Shown: piece by piece, positions 13,124 to 23,266 of the stretch
Position numbering within the stretch: the first letter of the stretch is position 1
How the letters are laid out: every line of letters begins with the position of its first letter
Origin: Dryocosmus kuriphilus
Lineage: Eukaryota; Arthropoda; Insecta; Hymenoptera; Cynipidae
Reading direction: 5' to 3'
DNA length: 64,000 bases
Assembly: GCA_038277395.1 (NCBI GenBank)
Contig: CM076193.1
Span: 120,062,133-120,126,132 of the forward strand
Made by a program: the position numbers and the translations under genes
The notes under the pieces: model-generated
The model's database searches: none
Told to the model about the DNA's origin: nothing
The model's input: only the letters and a program-made list of their open reading frames with translations

Positions 13124-15058
13124 CTACGACTTAGCGCCTTCAAAGACACTCACATATTTCCTCTTACTGTCAAATAAGGGGACAGCTTGGCGAGAGAGAA
13201 GGGTTGATCGTATATGTCTGTCTTCCATGACTAACTTCACAGTTCTCTCCACAGCAACAGTGTGACAAGGAAGAGACGTGAAGTTCCATTCAGGTACCAC
13301 ACCATCAGGCGTGGAAAGCTTAGAGGTAAGTTCAACTGCTGTTATGCTCCTTAAAACTGGAGGGACAGTGATTGAAACATCAGCCTGGTCCCACATATTT
13401 ATCTCTGTATAATCATTTGCCTCAAAATGAAGTTTTGGGATAATATTATACCTTAATTGAGACCCGAAAACACTTTCTTCTTCCTCTTTTGCTTTCAGGA
13501 TTTTCTCCAGTGCATCTCTGCGAACGGTAAGCCTTGGATCCGTTACCATTCCAACGAGAACATTTTCAGATATCACGAAAAATGCGTTGCTCTGAATTGA
13601 TGCGTTCACCACCGTTTGGTACTTCAAAGGAAGATACCTTGACCGCTTGATGGCTTCGAAGAGATGATGGCAACCATCAGTAATTGACTTTTTCTTTCTT
13701 ATGGTGAACCACAAAGGTATGTATACTGTTAGTAAGAACTTGACTATTACTTCCATTTTCTTTGTTAGCCTTTTAATTCACATTTACAATCTTAGCAATC
13801 TATTTGCAGTGGTAAGCCAGCGAGCCTGGTTAATAGGACCTGTCTTTCGAGATGCAAGTTCGACTGCGCATTCCCCATAGTGAGAAGCTTTTGCTATTTC
13901 GTAGAGATACCTCTGATCCTTGCTAAGGCCTTCTGGATTCATGCCAGGTGAGTCATATTTTATAGATTTGTACTTCGCAATTATAAGTGTCTCACAATTT
14001 AGAAGCTTTGATCCTATTGGACCTGTGTAAATGCTTGGACCAGAAGAAGGCCCGTCAATAAATGTAAAAAGAGCTCTGAATTGAAGCTCATTAAAATGTA
14101 AAAGGCAAACTGCCCATTGCAAAGGACGCCCAATCTTTTCTTCCAGTTTTCGAAGAATGACTCCATTCCATCCTGTGTTTGTATTTGTGCCATCGCAACC
14201 AGCAACAACGACTTCATCGAAACCGCCGTTAAGATCTGTCGTGACGTAATTAAAAATAGTATCACACTCATCTTGGGCAGAGCCTGATGGAGTGATAACA
14301 TCATCTACGTACTCTGAGCCAGGCTCAGCTACTAAGACAATATGTTCCCTAACCCAATTGCTGTCAAAGTTGCATCCTTTCTGCCATCAAAACACATAGG
14401 ATATAGCACCTTTCATCTTTCAATGTAACCCAATTGCTGTGAGAAAAGTTGCATCCTTTCTGCCATCAAAACACATAGGATATAGCACATATAGGTTTTG
14501 AAGGTGTGCTTCATCTTTCAATGTATAAGTGGTAAAGTAACATCATTGTCAACTACACGAGATGAACATCAATCTAGAACTTTATTGGTCAAGATATAAA
14601 GCCTGCTCAAAGAGTGGAACTTTCTTCTCTTTGAGGCAGGAGCAGCAAGCCAAATCCTTGCATTTACAAAAGGCAATATTAAATAATTTCGAGGAATCCT
14701 CTCTGAATGATGCAGCCGTTTGTTTCTTTGTGTTATCTGATGTGGATTTGCTTCTTAAAACTGCTTTAAGGGTTATGTATTTTGACTGCAAATCTAGTAT
14801 GAGTTTTTTGACGCGTCTCTCTGAGACTGTCAGAATAGAAGAAGATTCCCAAATTGCCATTAATTTCAGAGTTACTTTATTCGCGATATTCTGAAATGAA
14901 GGCTCCCTGTTGCCACTAGATTGACACCCCATTGCCCTTCTTGTTTCTCGACAACATCTTAAAACGTCAGCCTTTGAAGGCAAAAGCATTTTATCAAATT
15001 CTTTAGGATGGGCAAATATTGGACATTGGACAAGATTTCTCTTTGAAAATTTCGCCAT
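13124..15058 (-). pseudogene. Broken transposase of the 12.8-16.3 kb element
   Basis: Read 5' to 3' on the minus strand. An N-terminal piece (15058-14582, 158 aa) ends with the Cys-rich stretch NIAFCKCKDLACCSCLKEKK followed by LDQ and a stop. A middle frame (about 14385-13784) contains GCDGTNTNTGWNG, then GRPLQWAVCLLHFNEL and later RWLTTANRLLRL. A C-terminal piece (13756-13124, 210 aa) contains PCHTVAVERTVKLV. I recall these three signatures together from an uncharacterised insect and cnidarian protein family, here clearly the element's transposase. Stops and frame changes separate the pieces, and an internal duplication at 14351-14524 disrupts the N-terminal/middle junction. The copy is not functional. 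Confidence 0.75.
14351..14524. repeat. Internal tandem duplication inside the transposase
   Basis: The segments 14351-14426 and 14427-14524 both begin 'aacccaattgctgt' and end 'catctttcaatgt'. They share the stretch encoding YPMCFDGRKDAT on the minus strand. The first copy is 76 bp because it lacks ~22 bases near its end. The duplication repeats a conserved transposase segment and breaks the frame. Confidence 0.85.
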
Positions 15059-16884
15059 TGTGGAGGCTTAGAAACTAACAATAATTAAGAAGACGATGAC
15101 AACCACAACCAACTAGCAAACACGTCAGACGCATCTACTGTCTAAGATCGTGCTGCTATTAATGCAAAAAGAGGCTAAGTGCAAGGTATACCAGCCTCTA
15201 CAAATCTCCACAACAGTGGCGACTGGTCCAAATGCACGATCGTGTACTGCACTTCCAAATTATATTAATTTTGGTACTTTATAAATTATAACAATAAAAC
15301 TTGATAGAACTCATTTGATTTAAGATTTGAAAAATAACTGTAGAAAAGTAGGCGAAGGCGACTGCACTACCGGCACTGCCAAGCTATTTTAAATTAAATG
15401 AAATCTGTTGGTGAGCTTTTCAAAGCGCATGCAGGCTGTTCTATTGCAATTTTATGTAAATGCGAAATTCACGTCTGACGCGTGACAAAAAGAAATACTT
15501 TATAGAATGTCTATGAAGTAATAAGCAAAATTTTGTGCGGCGCACGAAATCATAGGTCTGCTGAAAATTGTCGAAAGTGAACAAAGACAGTTTGTTGATT
15601 TTATAAAAAATGACAATTGCCTCAGTCGAACGCGTCACACGCTCCACTCAGCCAGACCACACGGCAGGGTGCGAGGAAGGGGAGGGTATTTACCCCGATT
15701 GGTGGGGGTGCGGGTGCAGCAAGGGCTAAGGAGGACGCTTGTGGTCTCTGGGATCACTTTCTTTGGGGCAGCTATCGTTTCCGTCACTTTTCCCAGAACT
15801 GCCGTCCTTTGCCTATCCCTTTTCCAGCTTGAAAAAATTTTGACCCTCATTAAAGTGACGCAAACGATATACGCCCTTTCTTTGGTGCTAGAAAGTGAAC
15901 AAAGAGCTGTACAAACACTACTTCGTTTTACCCGAAAACACGCATTCTTACCCCCTCCCTCTGCCCCTGACGTTTGAACTAGGACCATTTTTGGGTCTCG
16001 ATATTGAGTTTGTGGTTCTGTATGATGACTTTCATTGTCGATAAATCCTTAGAACGCATTATTATCGCACCCGGGCCCATTTTATAAAAAGCCTAACTTT
16101 TAGTGTTTTTACCTAAAATTTCAGAAATTGAACTTCAAAAAACGAACAGAAGGTATTTACCGACTTGAAACAGATTTTGTAAGTGTTTTTCTGGTATAGG
16201 TGTGCCACTTTTCCCGGGTAGCCGTTTCCAATCAGAGAAAAAAGTGTTAAAATGATCCACCCTAATGTTCATGCCAATCCAGCACAAATGTCAACTAATG
16301 CGTGCCCCCATAGTTGCCATTTACTGCCAGAAGCCGGCATTAACGATCTAAATGACCGACCGACAAAAGGTCTACTGTTTTCGTAATCAATGTGCATCAC
16401 CATGGTTACCCAAACCTAGCACAAAATGTTAACTGATAGGTTGTCCTATAGTTACCATTTTTCAACGTCGTGAAAACTGATCCTTTCCCCAGTTGTTCCC
16501 GCCAAATCAAAATACACAATATATGGGAGTTGGCTCGAACCCGACAGGCGCTCCTGTAGATGCGAATTTGACCGACACGAGTACTAACCAATAGGGGCTC
16601 CTATGGTTACTATTTTTCCGTAGACTGAAGAGATACACGGCCATAACTTGTCGTCCTGAGGCATACATCCCTATCTCCATGTACCGAACCGTCTTCAAAG
16701 GGGGAGACCGTTTAGTTCGACAGGCGTGTTTCGCCAGTTTGTGCGCTGTATCCTCGCAAGTTATTTCCAAACTTCATTCATGTTTTGTTAGCGTTTCAAT
16801 GACACATATCATTGATATAATTGCAGGACCTGGGACCACGAGAGAACTGGTCACCTTTCGCTTCCGTTCAGACGACTCAATCAA

Positions 16885-17080
16885 TGTAAACGTAGATTCA
16901 CACACATTCACACCACCTCACAGACCATTGTAACCGCATTCACACTACATGCACACATAAAATTGTAGCATCGATACACATGCTCACACACACACACACA
17001 CACTATACGAGACCGCCATCCTGCTCACACTACTTGCACACTTGAAACGTAACACAGATTCACACACATTTAGAGCTGTA
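16885..17080. repeat. CA-rich minisatellite with (CA)n core
   Basis: Imperfect units with 'gattcacacacattcacac' and 'cacactacatgcacac' words surround a pure CA run at about 16984-17004. No gene lies here. Confidence 0.75.
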
Positions 17081-18206
17081 ACTTATAGGAGAATAAATCG
17101 AAGTATTATGTTGTTAACTAGAAAAGATCTGTTTTAACCGTCTTAAAACCCTAACCCTGTCTAGGCTGAAGCATCCGGTAAGACAGTAAATTGGGAGTAG
17201 AAAACAGACCGTTACAAGTTTGTAACTGAATTTGTTTTTATTAGCTAGGTGTATGCGGGTCTGTAAATGAAAAAGGATTATTTTACTTTGGCTTTATTTT
17301 CTGCTGTGTCATGGAAGGAATGTAGCTGGAACTGTCTGAGATGTTGAACAGTGCCACGCACGGTTTTTAAACGTGGGCGCTACACACGCTTAGTTAGCAT
17401 TCATTTTAAATCTGTGTAATGCCCTGCACAATATGAAAAAGTCTTTTCTCGCTCAGATCACGCCAACTTTTTTCTTTAAAATATTAAGCTATCTTAAAAT
17501 TACTCAATATCTATTAAGTAAAGAATAATGAGTAGATGCATTCTGATCTCTGATTAAAAACATATTGATTATGCGACAAAATTGCAAATAAATGATTTTT
17601 TTATTACATACTCACATTCCTTGTATACTAGTAGCGTGAGGGTTTGATTAGTGTGGGTGTAACATAACAAATTCTACAGGTATTATTTTGTGTATGTTTT
17701 TAAATTGAAAGAAAGTAAATTGCATTTTTAAAAATCCGTTTCACCCCTGTGGGCGTAGATTTATCTAGTGCTGCGAGTGGAGGAAAGAAAATGTTAGAGG
17801 GCAGTCTGTCTTTTCTAGAAGACTTCATCTCCCTCTTAAATAGCGCTTTGAGAGTGAAGTAGATAGATTGCTCACTATCTCACTCCTTTCTGTTATTATA
17901 GACATCACACAGAAGCTCTAGTTTTATCAGAACTCATGATAATTTCAAGATTTCTAAAATACGGGAAATATACAAATTCTAAAAAAAAAAACTCAGAGTT
18001 TGAACCAGAATTTGTAAGGTCGAAATCAGCTGCTGCACCTGGATTATGTGCTTTTCAATTAACATAATTAAGTCTTATGAAGTATTTTGTGATGTTGAAA
18101 CCAAACACAAAGTGAGTAAACCATTTAATTACGTTTCAATAGTAATAATTCAGTAGTAAACATCTCGAACACTTGTGCTGATTATTAGTGGTTAATTTGG
18201 TCTGAG
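17081..18206. other. Intergenic sequence upstream of the dynein relic, no gene seen
   Basis: AT-rich, with no exon resembling the dynein stalk or AAA4 found upstream of 18207. The relic therefore starts in the middle of the gene. Confidence 0.45.
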
Positions 18207-21200
18207 TCTTTGGAAGAACTGGCAAAGCTCACTGCAGATTTCGAACAAGCAACAGCTGAAAAGTTAAAGTGCCAAAAAGAAGTTGATGCCACAACTGCTA
18301 CAATGGCACGTGCAAATCGATTAGTGGGTGGCTTGGCATCAGAAAATGCAAGATGGGCAAATTCTGTATCGAGGTGAGTCTCTGGAATAGTTAACTAAAA
18401 AAAACTTCTGGACTACTGATTACGTTTCAACTTCAATTTCAATTATCTAATTTGACGATCTAGTTTTATGCAACAAAGAGCAACTTTACCAGGGGATGTC
18501 TTATTCGTTATTGCTTTCATTTCCTACATGGGTTGTTTCACAAAACAATTTCGATTAGACCTTCTGATTAAATAGGGGCTTCCTTTCCTTGGAAATATTG
18601 ATCCAGTTGTTTCCACCATTGATGCTGTTGATCCCTTATCACTTTTAACAAATTATACTAAGATAGCTAAGTGGAATAATGAAGATCTACCAAACGACAG
18701 AATGTCTACTGAAAATGCCACAATTCTCAGCAACTCTGATCGCGGGCCTCTGATAATAGACCCACGAGTAAAAACGACCAAACAATATAATTTTCTTTAA
18801 ATTAACAAGCAACATTTGCTTTTGCTTCAAGGTATAAAGTGGATCAAGCAAAAGTACGGAGAGGAACTGAAAGTCTTTCGTGTTGGTCAGCGAGGCTATC
18901 TGGAGATCATTGAGGTGTCATTAGCAAGTGGTTCCACCGTTCTTGTTGAAAATATAGGAGAATCTGTTGATCCTGTTTTGGATCCTCTTCTGAATAGAAA
19001 TCTAATTATGGAAGAACGTGCTATAAAAATTGGTGATAAGGAGGTTGAGTATAACACAAACTTTAGATTGCAGCTTCATACGAAGCTGGCAAATCCTCAC
19101 TACAAACCAGAGATGCAAACACAAAGAACTTTAATAAACTTCGCGATAAGTAGAGATTGTTTGGAAGATCAACTTTTGGCTGAACTGGTGAAAGCTGAAA
19201 GGCCAGATCTTAAGGAATTGGAAGCTGAACCGACGAGGCAACAGAATGATTTTGAAATCACTTTGAATAGTCTAGAAGAATCACTTTTATCCAGGTTATT
19301 ATTATTATTCTTAAACCTTGAAGTATAATACATATTAGCAGATGATACATCCTGATAGATGATAGATTATTAATTAATAAACAAATGGTTTCTTTATTCA
19401 ACAGACTCTAGTCAGCCGACAGCACTGTTCTTCGTGACACAGCTCTGGTAGATAATCTTGAAACAACAAATCGAACTGCAGCAGAGGTTGAACGAAAAGT
19501 CATAGAAGCTAGTGGTACCAGTAAGGAAATTGATGCTGCTCGAGAATTATATAGGCCAGCCGCAGCCAGATCATCTCTTCCCTACTTCATCCTGAACGAC
19601 TGGAATATGATCAACCCGATTTATTAGTTTTCATTAAAAGTCTTTAGTGTTGTCTTCCAGAAAGATATTTTCAAACCTATCCAGCTCCTGATGTGTCCAG
19701 CCGTGTAATAAATCTAATATAATACATCACCTACTCAGTCTTATGTACACAGCCAGATACTTTTTGAGTGCGACAAACTCATCTTCACGTCGCAGATGAC
19801 CTTCCAAATTCTACTTCTTAGAAACGAGATTTCCGCTATTGATCTAGACTTCTTGCTAATGTTTCCGATCACTCCACACGTAGCATCTCCTATCGAATTT
19901 TTGACTAACACTAGTTGGGGTGAAATACGAAGTTTGGCTTGCAAAGATGAATTTCGGTAAATTGACCAGACTAATTGAAGCTTGAAGATTTACTTAGACT
20001 AATAATTACTAATGCTTACTAATGCTTGCAGAAATCTTGATAGGGATATAGAAAGTTCATACAAACGTTGGAAAAATTTTGTTGAATGTGAGAAAAGTTC
20101 CCCAGGAATGGAAGAACAAAATAGTTCTTCAGCGTCTTTGTACGTTAAGGGCCTTAATACCAGACAGAATGACTAAAGCGATCGTTGCTTTTATTGAAGA
20201 AAAGTTGAGGACACGTTATGTTGAAGGAAGAACTGTTTAATGTGCAAAGTCTTTCAAAGAAACTAGTCCATCAATTCCTATTGTCTTTATATTATCTCAA
20301 GGAATAAATCCACTAAAGGCAATTAGGCTTACACTCTGCTTCTATCCAAATTGTTGTATTTTTTTCCATAATTCTGATTTTTATTAGGATGTAGAAGACT
20401 TGGGAGGCTTTGCGGCAGATGACCAGAATTTCCACAATGTTTCTCTTGGTCAAGGTCAAGAAACTATAGCAGTGCAAGCTATGGATGAAGCTTCCCAAAC
20501 ATTCCACTGGGTTGTTCTCGAAAATATACATCTGGTTAAAAAAAGGTTGCCTTTTTTGGAGAAAAAATTAGAAGTTGCCGCCGAAGGATCTCATTCTGAC
20601 TATCGAGTTTTCATGAGTGCTGAAGCAGCAAGTACTTCTGCTGGCCATATTATTCTACAGGTATGGCAAATTCTAAGTAATTTGCTGGTAACCGTCGTCA
20701 AAATCTATTTGTGAAACTTTATTGATACCAGTTTTTTATATTTTAATGGTACCAGTTGTGAGTACATAATTTCTATCAGTTGTTGATATTCTATTGATAC
20801 CAATATATCCTATAATTTAATGGCTCTCATTTCTCAACTTTATTGAAAGCAATCTGTGATGCTTTAAATCTATCAAAAATTTACTATTCTCTTAGTACCA
20901 GCTCATAGAATTATATTTTTAACCAGGGAATTTTTGAGTCGTCAATAAAAGTGACGAACAAATAACCAACTGGAATGCAGGTTATTCTACAGAAGGCCTT
21001 GGAAAATTTTACACAGGAGACTCTGGAATTATGTAACAAGGAAGCTGAGTTCAAATCAGTTTTATTTTCTCTTTACTATTTCCATGCAGTCGTTGCCGAA
21101 AGGAGAAAATTTGGACCTCAAGGTTGGAACAAAATTTATCCTTTTAACGTTGGAGATTTGAATATCAGTGTGAGCGTTCTTTATAATTATTTTAAAGCGA

Positions 21201-21363
21201 GTCCAAAAATACCTCAGGAGGATCTAAGGTACCTTCTTGGTGAAATTATGTATGGAGGACACATAACTGATGACTGGGATCGAAAACTGTGTGTATCTTA
21301 TTTGGAGGAATTGATGCAACCTGACCTTGTGGATGTCGAACTTCATTTAGCTCCAGGTTATTA
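18207..21363 (+). pseudogene. Axonemal dynein heavy chain, unprocessed partial pseudogene
   Basis: Seven exon-like blocks are recognisable: 18207-18373, 18464-18767, 18832-19294, 19405-19956, 20032-20318, 20388-20660 and 20927-21363. Most have GT-AG borders. The fifth has a GC donor. In order they encode the end of the stalk coiled coil (LKCQKEVDATTATMARANRL), AAA5 (LPGDVLFVIAFISYMGCFTK, then GIKWIKQKYGEELKVFRVGQ), AAA6 (SLPYFILNDWNMINP, then DFLLMFPITPHVASPIEFLT) and the C-terminal region (DDQNFHNVSLGQGQE, GEIMYGGHITDDWDRKL). This matches the beta-type outer-arm axonemal heavy chains (DNAH9/11/17 group; ~4,500 aa when whole). In-frame stops at 18573, 19409, 19625 and 20963, plus frameshifts near 19680-19760 and 20090, break it. 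Only about the last third is present and the extreme C-terminus is absent. Retained introns show it arose by DNA duplication, not retrotransposition. Confidence 0.88.
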
Positions 21364-21439
21364 GGATCTCTCCCTTTTAATTTATTTTTGGAAAAATCAC
21401 TCTCCTAAAATCAGATTGAAGGAGGTTCGCTAATTTTTC

Positions 21440-21650
21440 TAAATTTTTTTTCATTTATATTGGGCGGGACAATGTATGGGCGGAATACATATGTTCTTAA
21501 TTTTTCATTTATTACTTTTTTGGACATTATATGGTCGGAATACATTTTTTCTTAATTTTTTTCTTATTGGACAACCTTTTTCATTCATTATTTTGGACAA
21601 TCTATGGACGGAATATATTTTTTCTTAATCTTTGATTTATTATTATGGAC
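21440..21650 (-). repeat. Four short tandem copies of the terminal-exon 3' end
   Basis: On the minus strand the word TGTATTCCG(A/C)CC followed by ATTGTCCA or ATGTCC and an A/T-rich 'aataaatgaaaaattaagaa' tail recurs at about 65-75-base spacing. The first copy is the last codons and stop of the Cys-rich exon at 21643-21735. The later copies lie in what would be its 3' UTR and have lost the frame. Confidence 0.65.
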
Positions 21651-21735
21651 AATTTCCGGTCGGAATACATTCGCCATCAATGTCGTTATTCAGGATAAAT
21701 CCTAATTTGCATTGGTACACATCAGTGACACAGTT
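21643..21735 (-). CDS. Cys-rich terminal exon, TIL-type protease-inhibitor-like
   Basis: After a good acceptor (polypyrimidine tract then TTTACAG) the minus strand encodes 30 residues and then stops at TAA TAA with an overlapping AATAAA. The peptide has four Cys, with QCKLGF followed 13 residues later by CIPTGNCP at the very end. That CK-x-GF ... G-x-CIP-xxx-C-P ending is the hallmark of the C-terminal half of trypsin-inhibitor-like (TIL) domains of secreted serine protease inhibitors. The usual C-x-C pair before CK is not perfect (CVTDVYQC). The exon reads in phase 0, whereas the upstream signal exons end in phase 1, so a middle exon carrying the first half of the domain is missing, or the gene is dead. 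The exon is real-looking. Function is inferred from the motif only. Confidence 0.5.
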   Translation of the reverse strand, partial: NCVTDVYQCKLGFILNNDIDGECIPTGNCP

Positions 21736-22052
21736 CTGTAAAGAAAAAATATTATGAGCAAAATTTAAATACGAGGATAATACAAAAGAGAAAATCTAAT
21801 GTCAAAAAATACATTTCAATTTTAATTAAATGCAGATTCGTAACCAAAAATAAAGTTTGAAGTTGTAGGTTGAGTCTCGTAGGAAATGAATGCAATTAAA
21901 AGAGTGAAAAGTTGATAAAAGATGATTGAAATCGTTGCTTTTACTACAATAGAATAACACTTATTCAAGACTTTATAAAGAATATATTTCTTATACAAAC
22001 CCTTGAACAAATTGGATCATTTGATAGTAAATGTTAAAAAATGATTACTGAG

Positions 22053-22098
22053 CTGATGTTGCTAAAGCAAAAATAACCAGAAAGAATGCAACAAACAT
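22053..22098 (-). CDS. Signal-peptide exon, copy 1 (donor lost)
   Basis: The exon encodes MFVAFFLVIFALATSA, an N-terminal Met followed by a hydrophobic core and small residues, as expected of a secretion signal. It is the copy nearest to the Cys-rich exon (318 bases between them). Where the other copies have the donor AG|GTCAGT, this one reads AG|CTCAGT, so the donor is mutated and translation would run to a stop two codons on. Upstream of the ATG is the shared 'gaaattcaataagtaatc' leader. Confidence 0.5.
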
Positions 22099-22592
22099 GA
22101 TTACTTATTGAATTTCAATATTTGACTGACAATTTTCCTTGCGAATGCTACAACCTTAACCATTAATATTTGGCCTTGCTATGCATTATCTGGCATAGAT
22201 TAGATATATATATATATAACTATTTTAAATTGTTTACGTTCTTGAACGCTGTAGATTTAAATGTTGATCATGTTTCATACAGGAAAACCAAAATATCAAA
22301 GCAGAAATTATTTTGTTTACACTGATATATATATATATATATAGAGGTGTTTGTGTGTCCATGTGTGTGTGCCTGTGTACTATGGTGACAACCATTGAAG
22401 TAAATTTTTTTGTCGTGAAGTAGAGACAATATTTTTTTAAACAGACTTTAGTTGATAAATTGTTGATTTTAAACATAATAGAAAATCTTTCCTCAAAGCG
22501 TGTGATAAATTTCTTAAAACTTAAAATTTGAATTCAACCTTAGGTTACTGTACACAATTGTGATAGTAAATGTTTAAAAAATTATTACTGAC

Positions 22593-22638
22593 CTGCTGTT
22601 GCAACAGCAAGAGTAACCAGAAAGATTGCAACGAACAT
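22593..22638 (-). CDS. Signal-peptide exon, copy 2
   Basis: Encodes MFVAIFLVTLAVATAG with an intact donor AG|GTCAGT. The coding part is 46 nt and ends in phase 1. It lies in a ~520-bp repeat unit with a TA tract ~100 bases upstream of the ATG. Downstream is only intron-like repeat sequence up to copy 1. Confidence 0.45.
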
Positions 22639-23103
22639 GATTACTTATTGAATTTTAAAAGTGGACTGAAAGTTTTCCTTGCGAATACTACGACTTCAAC
22701 CATTAATATTTAACCTTGTTATACATTATCTGGCATATATTACATATATATAACTATTTCAAATTGTTTACTTTCTTGAGCGTTGTAGATTAAAATGTTG
22801 ATGATGTTTCATACAGGAAAAAAAAAATATCAAAGCAGAAATTATTTTTTTTACACTGATGTTTATATCGGTGTGTGTGTTTGTGTGTGTACTATGGTGA
22901 CAAACATTGAAGTAAATTTTTTTGTCGTGAAGTAGAAACAATATTTTTTTAAACAGACTTTAGTTGATAAATTGTTGATTTCCAATATAATAGAAAATCT
23001 TTCCTCAAAGCATGCGATAAATTTCTTAAAACTTAAAACTTGAATTCAATCTTAGGTTACTGTAAACAATTGTGATAGTAAATGTAAAAGAATTATTACT
23101 GAC

Positions 23104-23149
23104 CTGCTGTTGCGACAGCAAGAATAACCAGAAAGAATGCAACAAACAG
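23104..23149 (-). pseudogene. Signal-peptide exon, copy 3 (start codon CTG)
   Basis: Same exon with residues FVAFFLVILAVATAG and an intact GTCAGT donor, but the start codon is CTG instead of ATG. The LINE at 23257 is inserted about 108 bases upstream of it, in the unit's promoter-side part, so this copy has lost its upstream sequence. Confidence 0.5.
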
Positions 23150-23266
23150 GATTACTTATTGAATTTCAATATTTTACTGAAAATTTTCCTTGCGAATGCT
23201 ACAACTTTAGCCAGTAATATCTAACCATGTAATGCATTATCTAGCATAGATTACATGTTATTATTA

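Larger units (their letters stand above)
12842..16264 (-). mobile_element. DNA transposon with ~290-bp inverted repeats, hAT-like
   Basis: Both ends read TAGGGTGG inward, and the flanks are an exact 8-bp duplication ATGTTCAT (12834-12841 and 16265-16272). The terminal inverted repeats can be followed to about 13130 on the left and from about 15978 on the right, roughly 290 bp each with moderate divergence. Length is 3,423 bp. An 8-bp duplication and a TAGGG start fit the hAT superfamily (P elements also duplicate 8 bp). The interior encodes a broken transposase on the minus strand. The 15.6-16.0 kb part of the interior is non-coding and GC-richer. Confidence 0.85.
12690..16640. repeat. Degenerate tandem repeat interrupted by a transposon
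   Basis: The word ATAGGCGCTCCTATG or a close variant recurs near 12700, 12820, 16298, 16435, 16543 and 16590. It is usually followed by 'rttaccattttt' and a 'gacc/aacc' start of the next unit. The spacing between neighbours on each side of the transposon is mostly about 110-155 bases. The transposon at 12842-16264 sits inside one unit, so the host sequence here was a tandem repeat before insertion. Confidence 0.6.

Noticed and set aside
15617..15988. Overlapping open frames on both strands in the GC-richer inner part of the 12.8-16.3 kb transposon
   Set aside because: Both strands are open only because the segment is GC-rich. It lies inside the transposon, downstream of the inverted repeat, with no recognisable domain.
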